Source: Rhipidocladum racemiflorum (Eukaryota > Streptophyta > Magnoliopsida > Poales > Poaceae). Taken from it: 64,000 bases of DNA. Shown here piece by piece: positions 34,498 to 46,869 of this stretch. Position 1 is the stretch's first letter. The number at the start of each line of letters is the position of its first letter. Made by a program: the position numbers and the translations under genes. The notes beneath the pieces were generated by a model that was not told where the DNA came from, did not search any database, and saw only the letters and a list, made by a program, of their open reading frames with translations. Where the stretch lies: NCBI GenBank assembly GCA_036346355.1, contig CM070581.1, forward strand, positions 7,564,001-7,628,000, in the 5' to 3' direction.

Positions 34498-36143
34498 GTG
34501 ATGAAGAATAGGGTTTCTGTCATTGGGTAATTATCAGAAATACATATACAATATGATAGAATATATTTGCTCTCTACAAATAATGTGAAGTACAAGTCTA
34601 AAAAATGATGCTATTAATAACATTATGCTATCCCCAGCTAACCATATTTTGATTTAGGTTGTGTTTTGTTGGTTTGATTGGAAAATTTGTGGTATTGTAG
34701 CCCAGTAATCGAGCTTCCAGATACATTTTTGGTCCTAGAAGCTTCAAAACTATGTCATATTTATAGTTTGTCACCATTGGTGCTAGCTAATTTGAACCAA
34801 GGTTATTAGTGACTTTAGTGCCAACGATAGGAAGCTTCTTTTGTTTTGTTTCATCTAGACCAAATATCTAACTCACTTCCCAAATTAAACATAATGAAGC
34901 AGTAGCGGTTCTAACATGATGTTTGATCCATCATTTGTTCTCTTTCAGCTTCGTTCATTTATGTGGTTAATTGGTTTTGTATGTGTTCCCCCTATTTTAC
35001 GAGGTTGTATTAGCCTCTTAATTCAATAATAAAATGGTGGTCAACGATTGGCAAAACTACTTGTTTGTGCATCGTAGTGCTAACAATCGAAAAGAATAAA
35101 CAGTACAACCGATAACACTAGTGAGTCTGTTCAAATGTATTAGTAGTGCAGCTAAAGAAGATGGGCCATTTGCCTCCTCTCATATCTATCTGTCTATCTA
35201 CAACGTTCTGAAAGTAGAAATTATAGCTTTGTTCATGGTTGATCACCGACTCATCTATCTTGAAACCAACGTATTAGTGTGGCCAAATAAGTTTAGCTCT
35301 TTGGTGTCATTGTTTGCCTAGTCTGTATTCCATTCATTTTACCAAAAAAAAAATCTGATGTATAGAATGTAGAATCACTTAAAACTCAAATTTCACCCAA
35401 AACAACCTTTAAGTTGATAATATCTACAATTTTCGCAAGAACGGCCCACCTACTACTACTGTCCTATATTGTTTGGCTAAACAAGATCACCCATTTGCCT
35501 TGTATCATGTAGAATTCTGTATGTGCAATGTTGTGAATGCGAAAATTGTAGTTTTCCAGGGTTGATCACCAACCGATCAATCCATCTGGTTTTTAGGTTC
35601 TCAATTTGGAAGCGATGGATGGAAGCCGGCACTGATAAATCATAGGCTGTAGTGCTTACACTGGGGAGGGGCTTTTTGATTGTTTTGACTGGCTAGTTCA
35701 AGACATCGCTTCTCGTATTTACATGCTCAACTGATTCGTCGTTTTTCGCTAGTTAGGATGCATAGTTTTTATGGGTGACCAAACTATCTTGTTTAGATTT
35801 TACTTATGTGTGAACGTGATGTTACATTATCAAATAACACTATTTTATTTAGATTTTGCCTATATGTGAATATATGCTTGTATGAATCTAATTTGAATAA
35901 TGGATGTAAGGATATGATCAAACATTTTCCCTTGAGTTTTTCTGAATTTTTAGAGATTTTTTATAATGTCCAAAAATTTTATTCCGTGTCTTCCAAATGA
36001 TGGCAACGAATATTTTCTCAAAAGAATGAGAGGAATTTCATATACCCTTCAAAATCCCTTTTGGGATTTTGTTCCCTGGTTCCCCCCTAACATCCAAACA
36101 AGCCCTAGGTTTTTCTCCTGCCCTAGCACTCCAACTTATAAAG
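34498..36143. other. AT-rich intergenic DNA right of the gypsy element
   Basis: This continues the sequence interrupted at 23035. No exon, including no later ARL2 exon, is recognised. Two loosely similar stretches around 'ttgatcacc' at 35240 and 35570 suggest an old duplication. Confidence 0.4.
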
Positions 36144-36145
36144 TA

Positions 36146-36400
36146 CTCCCTCGTTGATTTTTATAAGGCACGGTTTGACTTGGTACGGTCTTTAAAATTG
36201 AACTTTGATCGTTAATTTTTCTGTAATATTTTATTCATAGCTGCAAAATCATATCCATATAAAGGTGCTTTCAAATACGAATCTAACGGTAACATTTTTG
36301 TGTCATATAATCTATACATTATTTGACTAATTGTTGATCAAAATATACAAACTTAGAATATCAAAATGTCTAAACGCCTTACAAAAACAAATATAGGGAG
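36146..36400. mobile_element. Stowaway MITE
   Basis: 255 bp, beginning CTCCCTCGTTGATTTTTATAAGGC and ending GCCTTACAAAAACAAATATAGGGAG, with TA on both sides (36144-36145 and 36401-36402). Non-coding, AT-rich. Classic Stowaway termini. Confidence 0.9.
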
Positions 36401-36478
36401 TAAAAACTTAAATGTGAACCGTTTGAAATAGCTTGCAGGGATATTGTAGATCTGGTCCAACAAAACCAGCATTACCAT

Positions 36479-36765
36479 CACTACTACAGAACCGGTCATC
36501 ACAAGCGGTTCGTAACCGCTTTCAGAAGCGGTTTTAGAACCGCTGGTAAGCAACCGGGAGTGATACCCTTCGGGGTATCACAAGCGGTTCGAAAGGCGTC
36601 CAGGAAGGCTCGGGGGAGCGCCACGTGGGAGATCTTCACAAGCGGTTTGTGTTATAAACCGCTTGTGAAGACTTCCTCTCCACAAGCGGTTCGTATTACA
36701 AACCGCCTGTGGAGGTGCTCTCTCCACAAGCGGTTGGAGATAATAACCGCTTGTGGAGAGGCATT
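36479..36765. repeat. Left CACTA terminus with subterminal repeat array
   Basis: The TIR is followed by at least four hairpin units of the form cacaagcggtt-N-aaccgcttgtg between 36570 and 36765. In En/Spm such repeats bind the element-encoded TNPA protein. Here the dominant variant has CACAAGCGG. Confidence 0.85.
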
Positions 36766-37077
36766 GTATATTATATATTCAATATATAATATGTTTTTTA
36801 GTAGGGTATCAATATGTATGGATTTTGACATTAAAAATACATAGAAATATTTGGTTTTTGTATACAATTAAATATATATTACTCATACGTACTCATTGAA
36901 ATAATCACAGATCATTTACAGAAAAGTACGAACTTAATAGACTAAAAGATGGATAGGTTTGATGGACAAGACATGAAATAATGAGCACTTTTACAAGTTT
37001 GATTTACACATAAGCAACTTTTACAAGTTTGAAAGAATAAAAGGGTGAATCTCGAGCTGATTTAATTCTTGCGTGCA

Positions 37078-40000
37078 TCATTTGTTACGCCCTTGGTCGA
37101 CGTTGATGTCGAGATCACCTGTCCTTATAGAAGGACAATCTCTCCAACCCGGTGTGTGGAACTCGCCGTGAGGGATACAATCTAAATCAACAATAAAGCC
37201 AATGAGTTGTTCTTGAAGTGCTTCAACCCGGTGCGGCGGGATCACATCTTGCACATCGATGTTGGGTGACAAAGAACGAAATTAATAAATCTTTGAGCAT
37301 GTAATTAAAGTGTAAGTATTAATTGATATGTGCACTCACCTCGTTGTCGCTTATGGGCACATCGCGTAGGTAATATTTTTGCATGTAGTGGCACACATAA
37401 TAGCCACATAAGTTGTTTCCATCTGCTGTTTTAATACTCGAGTGCTTATTTGGACAAGTGAATTCATTCTCGAATTGTCCTTGTTGCTTCTTGCGAAACC
37501 TTGCGAATGCCCTGTGTGACGCGTTATTATGAATAGCAATTATCGGACTTGGAATTAGCAAGGTATTTCAATATAAGAAGGAAACAATTGTATATATATT
37601 TGCTATAAACCTGTTTAGGACATCAATGATATCTTGATATTGTTCCACCGGTCCCCTTTTGAGTCTTGAACAATGATCTTGCTACTATCAAGCTTGATGA
37701 CCAAAAGGATCGGTGATACCTGGTCATATATTGCGACATATATATAACTAGCTAGCAAGATTATCAATGCCTTGGAAAAGAAAAAGTTTATTAATGCGTT
37801 ATGAGAACACGTAAATATACGTACATGAAGTTGAAGGGCGAAGTATGTATGGTTTGTAGTGTTGTCCCATGAATGCATCTAGAACGTAATCCTCAAGAGC
37901 TTTAGCGCTGTATCAATACGATCTCATTGACAATTTCCGGTCGAGGAAGCCCACGTTGAATATGTTCTGCTTTTCTACATCGTTGTATCTCCATTCTACG
38001 TAGAAATGTATAAGTTATTAGAGTTGCACTTCTATGGTACAAGGAAGTAAATGGTAAAGTTATGACCTTGATACTTACAGCACCAAGCAGCCTCATGAGA
38101 GACACGTTCATAGAGTCGCTATGGTAGATATTGTATATGTCTTGGTCGAGCCATATGGTGTTGTCCCCACGATAGAAATCTTCTTGTCTCGACCGGAGGG
38201 GAACATTTTTCTTTGTTGAGCAGACTCTATCATGTACCATTCATGAAATTGTCGCATCTTGGTTGGCGGTGTCCTTTATCTTATTTGGATCAATTAACTC
38301 CGGCCAAGCTTATATTGCCATCGACTTACGCCATTGGGAGAACATCTCGATCCTAGAGCGGCGACTACGGAAGTGAGTCCCGCCTCCTTCATAAATCTCT
38401 CAAGGTTCTCTGATCTTGCCGCATGGTGATCTTGATCTCTCTTCGCTTTGCCGCCGCCGCTTTGACCCGTTTACTCTTCCGTGTAGCCTTTATTATTGTA
38501 TGCGTTCATAGTTGGGCTACAGGAGTGGCATTGCACGACAGGTCAAGAAGTGTTCCATCACTTTTGGATCAACTTGTACGTTTGGGTCACCGACTTCTTT
38601 GGTGCGAAGTGTGCAGCCACTTCTTCGTGGCGATCGCGTAATTCTCCTCGTCGGTCCTATCATATGCCCTCTTTGGAGGTTCCTTTACCCTTTTGACCTG
38701 GCCGACTGTGCCTTCGTGGGAGCAGTGGAGTAGTATGTCTCTTGAGCTTCTTCCTCGGAGGAGATGGTGGAGGTGTCGGTTGTCGTTGTGGAGGAGGCGT
38801 CTGTTCGTTGTGGAGGAGGCGTCTGTTGTTGTGGAGGAGGAGGAGTCGGTTGTCGTTGTTGAGGAGGCGACGCCAAGGAGGCGTCGGTTGTCGAGGAGGC
38901 GTGGGTTGTCGTTGTGGAGGAGACGAAGCTTCCCTCTGACCGGCGACTCGGAGATGACACCTCCACGCCATCTGGAAATATGATCAACCTTTTTCGCCAG
39001 AGGATGATATTGTGGAGGGCCTGTCCAAGCTTGGTAACGCTGTCGCCTCCGGCAATATCGAGTACTAGTTCTTCAAATCCGCCAAAGACCTCCTCCACTG
39101 CGACCTTCGAGTAACCCATGGGTATTGTGTTGCAATGGAAGGTCTGCCCGTGACACCGGCAATGCCATGCCGTAAGCCACCCTGATGGAGAGGTTGCGGC
39201 GCATCGATGTGTAGCTCACATCGCGGCGAACCCTTATGTCATCAACGGGATAATGGGCTTGCAAGTCTTCGTCCCCTTGAGGGGCCCGGTGACGCCAGCT
39301 GCTCCGCCGCTACCGACGGGCTGATCATGGCGTCCCACGATTGATTGGACCTGCTGATCCCGAAAGGTTACCGAGAGCTACTCGCACTTGTTGCGCAACT
39401 TGTTGCGCCACTAGATCTCCAATGCTAGCCTGGTTGCTCTAAGCTCCTGCTCCAATTGAGCCATTTTATTTGCTTCTCTTGTTTTGGTTCTCTGGCGGCT
39501 CTGTTTAAAGCGTATCCTTCACAAAACCGTACTTCCATGGCGTCTTGCCAAAACCTCGTGTCCGTCCGGTGCTCGGGGTTTGGAGGGCATGTGTTAGCTC
39601 GTCGTTCTCCCTGTCTACCACAAAAGAGCCTCGACCGAGACTGCTCGACGGCTTGTACAATTCTCGCCAACATCTTGTACATTTGGTAGCATCACCAAAC
39701 CGCCATCATCTGCAAGGCTCCCAGTGACCCATGAACCAATTGCGCAGCGCTCTTCCCACAAAGCAAGAATCGTGTGACTTCCTTGGCCAATAATTCTTCT
39801 TCTTTCTTGTCCCATTTGAGTCTGACCTTGAGGTAACCACCGGTGCCGAGATGGTGGTGGTACTTCTTCTTACGTGCATTGGTCTTATTCTTCCGACTTG
39901 CGGCTGGCCTTGGTGACATCTTGTACTCCTCGAATGCTTCCGGTGATCGGCCGGATAAGGAAATTGGTTGAAGTCAGGTCTTTCTCCCTTCTGCCACGTA

Positions 40001-40585
40001 CTTTTTCTTGAGAGCCGACTTCCATGACTGAAATGAGAGTGACATCTTCTTCAACGTATAATTCTTGGCCTTGTCTCCAAACCCTTGAGGAAAGGTGAAA
40101 TTTTCCAGAATATCTTGCCAGAGGAGGTCCTTGGTAGCTTGAGGAACTTCAGCCCATTTCTTGATGCTAATTGGGACGTGATCTCTTACGTGGTAACCAC
40201 AGGCGTTGTTGAACGGCCCAACTAACTGAAAAGAGGGCAATCGGCTTCCCATCGTTGTCAATTTCGGTAAACACATGCTTTGTGGACGGCTTCTTGTTAG
40301 GTCCCCGATTCTTGGATTGGTTGCTCGATGTAACAGGCTTTAAATAAATAAACATATATATAACATGTCAGGGTGTATTCTAATAATGAATTGCGATTAA
40401 TTAACATGCCCATAGGAATTATTTTCTTCTGACCATACCTCGGTGTTAACGGTGTCCACATTCTCGCCGGAACCAGTGTTACCGGCCACAGCGGCTGCAG
40501 GATAACCTTCATAGTCGGCGATGGAGTCTAACAGGAACTGTTCTTCCTCGTCGAAATTAGGGTCACCACGTGTTGGTTGTGCCAT
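37078..40585 (-). pseudogene. Second CACTA gene with C-terminal Ulp1-type SUMO-protease domain
   Basis: Starts at ATG 40585 with an acidic N-terminus (GDPNFDEEEQFLLDSIADYE). Next is a basic, helical segment with WAEVPQATKDLLWQDILENF and YTLKKMSLSFQSWKSALKKKY (40280-39980), typical of the second open frame of grass CACTA elements. A KKYHHHLGTGGYLKVRLKW part follows (about 39850), then a Pro/Thr/Gln-rich linker (38940-38760). The end holds a Ulp1/C48 cysteine peptidase-like region: a Trp/Asp-rich start (38240-37902), a beta core (37878-37615) and GNNLCGYYVCHYMQKYYLRD (37480-37360) with the probable catalytic Cys. Exons are separated by likely GT/AG introns and some frames are broken. The role is inferred: binding of subterminal repeats plus removal of SUMO-like tags. 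Confidence 0.7.
38765..38940 (-). repeat. Minisatellite coding a Pro/Thr/Gln-rich linker
   Basis: About eight diverged units built on GGAGGAGGCGTCTGTTGTTGTGG in plus orientation lie inside the second CACTA gene. On the coding strand they give proline-rich repeats such as QRQPTPP. Likely length-variable between copies. Confidence 0.75.
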
Positions 40586-40689
40586 CTATAAATGTTGATA
40601 TAATGTAAACTTAAATTCGAAAACATCTATAACAACATATATATAGGTAAACATATACCAACATGAGGAGGAAAGGGGACGTCGGTGAA

Positions 40690-40985
40690 AGAACTGAGCT
40701 AACGAGCCGAGCCGATCCATACACCATAGTTTAATTTAACATAGTTTAATTTAATATCATTTTATTTTTGGAATTGAGCTAACGAGCCGAGCCGAGCCGA
40801 GACGTCATTTTTAAAATTAACATAGTTTAATTTAATATCATTTTATTTTTGGAATTGAGCTAACGAGCCGAGCCGATCTAGCGCAAAATTCAATTTCAAT
40901 ATATATATGGTATTGAGCTAACGAGCCGATCTACCGCAAAATGTGCTTTATTTTTGGAATTGAGCTAACGAGCCAAGCCGATCCA
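40690..40985. repeat. Tandem repeat with 'gagctaacgagccgagccga'
   Basis: The phrase attgagctaacgagcc recurs at about 40695, 40773, 40855, 40913 and 40959. Intervening stretches (catagtttaatttaatatcattttatttttgg) are also repeated. It lies just upstream of the second CACTA gene. Confidence 0.85.
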
Positions 40986-41102
40986 TACACCATCACCAAC
41001 AACATACACACATATATATATATATATACAATGTCTCTCAATATATATACACAATACCAAATACCATACACCATCACCAACAACATACACATATATATAT
41101 TG

Positions 41103-41133
<31 letters not shown>

Positions 41134-41203
41134 GCAATGTCTCTCAATATATATACACAATACCAAATACCAACATACCAAATACCATACACCATCACCA
41201 ACA

Positions 41204-41260
<57 letters not shown>

Positions 41261-41760
41261 CAATGTCTCTCAATATATATACACAATTAATACCAAATAC
41301 CAACATACCAAATACCATACACCATCACCAACAACATACACACACATACCAACATACCAAATACCATACATACCAAATACAATGTCTCTCAATATATATA
41401 TGAACATACCAACATAAATACCATACATACCAAATACCAACATACCAAATACAATGTCTCTCAATATATATATGAACATACATACCAAATACCATACATA
41501 CCAATTAATACCAACATACCAAATACAATGTCTCTCACCAAATACCATACATACCAACATACCAACATACCAACATACCAAATACCAACAATACCAACAT
41601 ACCAACATACCAACATACCAAATACCAACAATACCAACAATACCAACATACCAACATACCAAATACCAACAATACCAACATACCAACATACCAAATACAT
41701 ATATGAGCATAATTAACAACATACATACCAACATATCAATAATACATATATGAAAATGCC
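40986..41760. repeat. Compound minisatellite of 'ataccaacataccaaatacc' and 'caatgtctctcaatatatat'
   Basis: The 20-nt word caatgtctctcaatatatat or a close form recurs about six times (near 41029, 41134, 41262, 41380, 41451, 41526). It alternates with ccatacaccatcaccaacaacataca and with runs of TA and CA. From 41540 to 41700 the unit shrinks to ATACCAACATACCA-type repeats. The open frames across it encode only Tyr/Ile/Thr repeats and are not genes. Confidence 0.9.
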
Positions 41761-42021
41761 TTGTGGACATTTCATCGAACACCTTATGGGCGATCAGAAT
41801 AGGAGGAGGTGGGGGTACACAGCTATACCTACCTCCTCCGGGTGGGGTGGCGCAAAGGCCGGGCGCTGTGGCGGAGGCGAGTCCCGCGCGTGGCGGAGGC
41901 GACGGAGGCGCGTGCACACAGAGCGACGAGCACGGGCGTGAGCCGCAGGGCTGCGCGGGACTTAGGAAAATTTGGAGGTTTGACGAAGGGAGAGAGCGCG
42001 GCGTGTATAAAGGCAGCCACC

Positions 42022-42306
42022 TCTACAAGCGGTTCTTAATACAAACCGCTTGTAAAAGTGAGATCTACAAGCGGTTCTTAATACAAACCGCTTCTAAATC
42101 GTTTCTACAAGCGGTTAGAATACAAACCGCTTGTAAAGAGAGATCTCTACAAGCGGTTCTAATTAATAATCGCTTGTAAAGAGAGATCTCTACAAGCGAT
42201 TCTAATTAATAACCGCTTGTAGAATCTCTCTCTACAAGCGGTTATTAATTGGAACCGCTTGTAGAGATATCTCTACAAGCGATTATTAATACAAACCGCT
42301 TGTAGA
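42022..42306. repeat. Internal array of CACTA-type palindromic repeats
   Basis: About seven to eight hairpin units of roughly 40 nt. Each is TACAAGCGGTT, an AT-rich loop (ctaattaataa or cttaatacaa), then AACCGCTTGTA. The unit belongs to the same family as the subterminal arrays but has TACAAGCGG as its main variant. It stands between the two genes, about 1.4 kb upstream of the second one. Confidence 0.9.
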
Positions 42307-42395
42307 AGCCATCTCAGCCGGTTATTATTGGAACCGATACATACTACTTAAAAGAGTGTGTTGCCTATTACGGTTAACAAGAACTCTCCTCTCCC

Positions 42396-42460
42396 CTGGC
42401 TAGCGCGGCGCTTGAGTGCTGGCTCGAGGTCGCCTGCTCGAGCCCCACTCGCTCCCGCCA
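42396..42460 (+). other. Possible tRNA-derived sequence followed by T-run
   Basis: TGGCTAGCGCGG fits a pol III A box. About 35 nt on, a GCTCGAGCCCC stretch stands where a B box would be, followed within 40 nt by a long T run. It shares the words ggctag and gagtgctgg, in order, with the clearer tRNA-like sequence at 48948-49027. Weak on its own. Confidence 0.3.
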
Positions 42461-42463
42461 CCA

Positions 42464-42860
42464 TTCTTTTTTTTTTCTTTTAAACCTTTTTTTTGTACTT
42501 TCTTTACCTTTCATTTTTCTTACTTTCTTTACCTTTTTTTTTTACTTTCTTTACCTTTCTTTTTTTACTTTCTTTACCTTTATTTTTTGTTGATATTCTT
42601 CATTTATATTCTTTTTTTTTAGTTTCTTTACCTTTCTTTTTTTTTTACTTTCTTTATTCTTTATTCCATAAGGTTTATTTCTTTATTGTTTTTGTTTATA
42701 TTCTTCATTTGTTAAACCTTTCTCTTTTTTTTACTTTCTTTACCTTTCTTTTTTTTATTTTCTTTATTTCTTTATTGTTTTTTGTTTATATTCTTCATTT
42801 GTTAAACCTTTCTATTTTTTTTTTACTTTCTTTACCTTTCTTTTTTGTTTACTTCTTGAG
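42464..42860. repeat. T-rich low-complexity array
   Basis: Irregular repeats of tttactttctttaccttttttt and tttatattcttcatttgttaaacc. The open frames over it (Phe/Leu-rich) are an artefact of composition. Confidence 0.9.
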
Positions 42861-43087
42861 GTTTATATTTTTTATTTATTTATTGTTTATTCCACAAGGG
42901 GGACTTCGACCCCGGGCCAGTAAATACCTACTGCGGCGTGGCCTTGCTTTCATGAGGTTTATTTAAAATTAACACGTACATTATAAGACACGTCTATAAA
43001 TGATCACTAATGTTCTAATTAATATGTTCATACAGTTTTACTACATTTTAAGTAGTACTATTCTATGTCTTTACAAGTATTCCTTCG

Positions 43088-46000
43088 TTATGATCGTGGA
43101 CGTATGTAAGCATCCAGGTCTGTGTCATTCAGGAGGCTTATGTCAACATCCACCGCAAAAGGAGGGAGCTCGTCGAACTGACTATAGTCTTCCTCATCTG
43201 TGACGTCCTCAACTCCAACAATCCTTTGTTTGCCTTGGAGAACCACGTGTCGCTTTGGCTTATTGTTATTATTATCTTTCTGCTTCTTAGGCTTGCTTGA
43301 CATGTCTATTACATAGAAGACCTGTCTCACATCATTTGCAAGGACGAACGGTTCGCGCCTATAGCTGACTTGCGTGAGGTCTACGGTTGTCATGCCGTAT
43401 TTGTCGACCTTTACACCGCCTGAAGTCAGTTTGCCCCATTGGCACTTAAATAGAGGGACCTTTAAAGGTCCATAGTCAAGCTCCCATATCTCTTCTCTGA
43501 AACCATAATATGTGTCCACCTTGCCTTTGTTGTCTTCGGTATCTATACGAACACCGCTGTTCTGATTGGTGCTCTTGTTATCCTGGGATCTGGTGTAAAA
43601 TGTGTAACCATTTATCTCGCACTTCTTGAATGTCACGATTTCACTAGAAGGTCCCCGTGCCAATCGTTGCAATTGTTCATTGTCTGCCCCTTTGAAAAGG
43701 ATATAGTTTTGTAACCAAGCACCGAAAGAATCCATGTGCTTCAGTGTTATCCAATCCTCAGACCTCCCAGGGAATTCACGGCGTAGAATACTCTTGTGCT
43801 CAACAACATACGGGGCCACCACAGTTGATTGTTTCAAAACCGTGAAATGTGCTTGCTTAAATGTAAGAAGATCATTGCATGCAATTGCTTTCCTTCCCTA
43901 CCGCCCCTTTTCCCCGTAGCCTGCCCTCATGGCGTGATATAGGGACGCCGATCGGATTTAGATCATTAATGTAATCCACACAAAATTCAATCACCTCCTC
44001 TGTCCCATAACCCTCGGCAATGCATCCTTCCGGACGAGAACGGTTATGAACATACTTCTTTAGCACACTCATGTACCTCTCGAAAGGGAACATGTTGTGC
44101 AGATACACGGGTCCGAGAATACCTATCTCTTTGACAAGGTGAACAGTGAGATGAACCATAATATCAAAGAACGCAGGAGGAAATATCATCTCAAGACAAA
44201 CCACACTTTGTACCACGTCATCCTGCAGCTTACTTAGTTTATCTGGGTCGATGACCTTATGCCAAATCGCATTGAAAAAAGAACACAACTTTGTGATTAT
44301 CTCCGTACTCCACTCGGAAGTATACCTCTTATAGCCACGGGAGCAATTTGTGTCATCAACACAAGACAGTCATGGGATTTCGTGTAATGATTTTATTCTC
44401 TTTCGTGTTTATGAGTCTCTTTACATTTGATGAGTATCCTAAGGGACCTTCACACTATTCAGGCACTCTATCATGCTTTTTTCTCTTCTTTGCTTAGAGT
44501 GTAGCTCGCGGGATGTAGGTAATGTTGTCCTTTTTCTCTCTTTTCCTGATGTGGGTCGTTCCTCGGTTCCAAGAGTTTAAGGTCCTTCCGACCTTGCGGT
44601 GTATCTTTTGATTGGCCATACATATCTATGTAGCCTAGCAGGTTCAAGCAAACATTCTTCGTGATGTGCATGAAGTCAACTGAGTGTGAACCTCCAAGAC
44701 TTCCCAATAAGGCAAGTCCCAAAATACGACTTCTTCTTCCACATTGGCGCTCGACCATCCTCATTCTCGCATGTGTTTGCTTCCAGACCCTTTCCGAATA
44801 CTACTTTCGATTCTTTACCATAGCAAGTACTTGTGGCCCAAGATGCGATCGAGGCCTAGCACGAAGGTCTACTTGCCCGTTAAATTTCTGCACTTCTTCC
44901 GCCATGGGTGACTCGTAGGAAGAAACCTCACGGTGGCCCATGTAGACAACCTTTCGAGAGTTTTTCGTACATGCTGTCCGTTTCATCTAAGCATTGGACA
45001 CAAGCTCTATATCCTTTGATAGTTTGGCCAGACAAAGTTCACGAGAGCAGGCGGTCGTTGATTGTTACAAATAACAATGCACGTAAGGTGAAATACTCCC
45101 CTTTTGTACTCATCCCATACCCGCACCATCCTCCCACAACGTCACAAGATCTGCAACCAATGGTTTCAGGTAGACATCGATGTCATTTCCAGGTTGCTTG
45201 GGGCCTTGGATCAACAACGGCATCATGATGTACTTTCGCTTCATGCACGACCATGGAGGAATGTTATACATACATAGTGTAACAGCCAGTGCTATGGTTG
45301 TCGCTCAACTCTCCGAAAGTATTCATCCCATCGGTACTTAACCCAAACCTTATGTTTCTCACCTCTTGTGCGAAGTCTGCACGTCCGATCGACTTTCCTC
45401 CACTGTGATCCATCTGCAGGTGTCTAAGCATACCGTCATCTTTACGCTCTTCTTTGTGCCAACGCATCATCTGGGCATGCGCTTTGTTAGCAAACATACG
45501 CTTCAATCGGGAATCACTGGAAATACCACAACACTTTAGCCGGAGGTCTCTTCTTCTTACGCTCCCCATCTATTTCACCTGGATCATCTCTCTTCACCTT
45601 ATACCGTGATTCTTTGCACACTGGACAAACATCCAAATTGGCATACGCATTGCGATACAGGATGCAATCGTTACGGCATGCGTGTATCTTCTGTACTTTC
45701 AGTCCCAAAGGATGACGACTTCCTTTGCTTCATATGTAGATTCAGGCAGAGTGTTATCTTCTGGAAGCAACTTCTTTATGAGTGTCAACAACTCATCGAA
45801 TCCCTTATCTGACACACTATTTGTGGCCTTCCATTGCATAAGTTCAAGTGTGGTACGCAACTTCTTGTGGTCCTGCCCACAATTTGGGTATAAAGGAGTT
45901 CTGTGGTCCTCTAACATGCGCTGGAATTTCTCGAACTGTCTTTCATCTGTGTAGTCTCCCTCACCGTCACGCAGCATCTGGTCCAGCTCATCATCACCAA

Positions 46001-46328
46001 AGTCACTGAGTGTACCTCCCACGGAATAGCATTGCGTGGCGTCCGAGATATTTTTGAATCCCTCTTCTTCTTCCTCGTCTTCTTCCTCGTCTTCCTCGTC
46101 TTCGCCATGGTTGGTCCAACGTTCATAGTTTGGCATGAAACCTCTCATCATCAAATGGTTCATAACCTGCCATCGCTGTGAGTGCTCCTTCTCGTTCTTG
46201 CAATCTACGCACGGACAACATATGAAGCTGCTGGAGGCGAGAATGCAATGGCCGCATCGAGAAAAGCCTGCGCCATCAATGAACTCTCTCGATCGACGGT
46301 CCGCATTGTACATCCATTGCCGGTTCAT
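43088..46328 (-). pseudogene. CACTA transposase (TNPD / Transposase_21 type), frame-broken
   Basis: Starts at ATG 46328. Residues 1-75 are the transposase-associated domain (MNRQWMYNADRRSREFI, then CPCVDCKN). An acidic Glu/Asp run follows, then the Tnp2 core beginning KIHACRNDCILYRN (about 45690). The core continues with MRWHKEERKDDGMLRH, IRFGLSTDGMNTFGEL (about 45330) and HSVDFMHITKNVCLNLLG (about 44670). A DUF4218 segment (HLTVHLVKEIGILGPVYLHN, about 44120) and a DUF4216 segment (FKCQWGKLTSGGVKVDKYG, about 43430) complete it before a stop at 43088. It would bind the TIRs and cut. Breaks near 45700, 45530, 45280, 44470 and 43870 look mainly like small deletions, some in short runs. Long for a grass TNPD but in the usual domain order. 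Confidence 0.88.
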
Positions 46329-46860
46329 CTACAATAAAGTAATAATTTCATATTTTTTTCTTCTCCAAGAAAAACAACCCCACCTACACCTTCATGCAAT
46401 TAAAGATCTACCTTTCTAAAATTTTTTTTATCCCTTTCTACCTTTCTAATTATTTTTTTATCCTTATTTTATTTTATACACTACTAATTACTTCATTGCA
46501 ATGTCATATTTTGAACTAGATCACCATACATCTTCATACCATAACAACAACAAGCATACAAAATAAATTTTGGGGAACAACTTCATACCATACACATTTC
46601 AACATGTTCTACCTAGCAAAGCAACACATTTCAACATGAATAAATCATGATTTCTCCACATCCAATGCATAAAAACAGCAATATGTAGGTGAGAAAGATG
46701 CTAACATGCTCTTACTGACCTTAAAACACTTAATTTGAAGCTAAATCACCAGCAATTTCAAAACAAAAAATTTGGGCAGCACCTCCCCGGAAGAACAGTG
46801 CTCGGCCCTTCGGATCTGTTCATCAGACTGTTGGCTCGGGGAGGAAGAAGAAGTTTAAAG
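46329..46860. other. 5' leader region of the CACTA transposase
   Basis: AT-rich, between the transposase ATG and the right subterminal array. It presumably contains the promoter. No clear element was singled out. Confidence 0.4.
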
Positions 46861-46869
46861 TGCTGGGCG

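Noticed and set aside
40941..41917. Tyr/Ile/Val-rich frames up to 215 codons on both strands
   Set aside because: They are translations of the minisatellite and TA/CA runs; no plausible start, domain or splice structure.
42022..42306. Possible CRISPR array from regularly spaced repeats
   Set aside because: Units are palindromic CACTA subterminal-type repeats without unique spacers, in a plant transposon; no cas genes.
42416..42966. Phe/Leu-rich 'membrane protein' frames
   Set aside because: They are translations of a T-rich low-complexity array inside the CACTA element.
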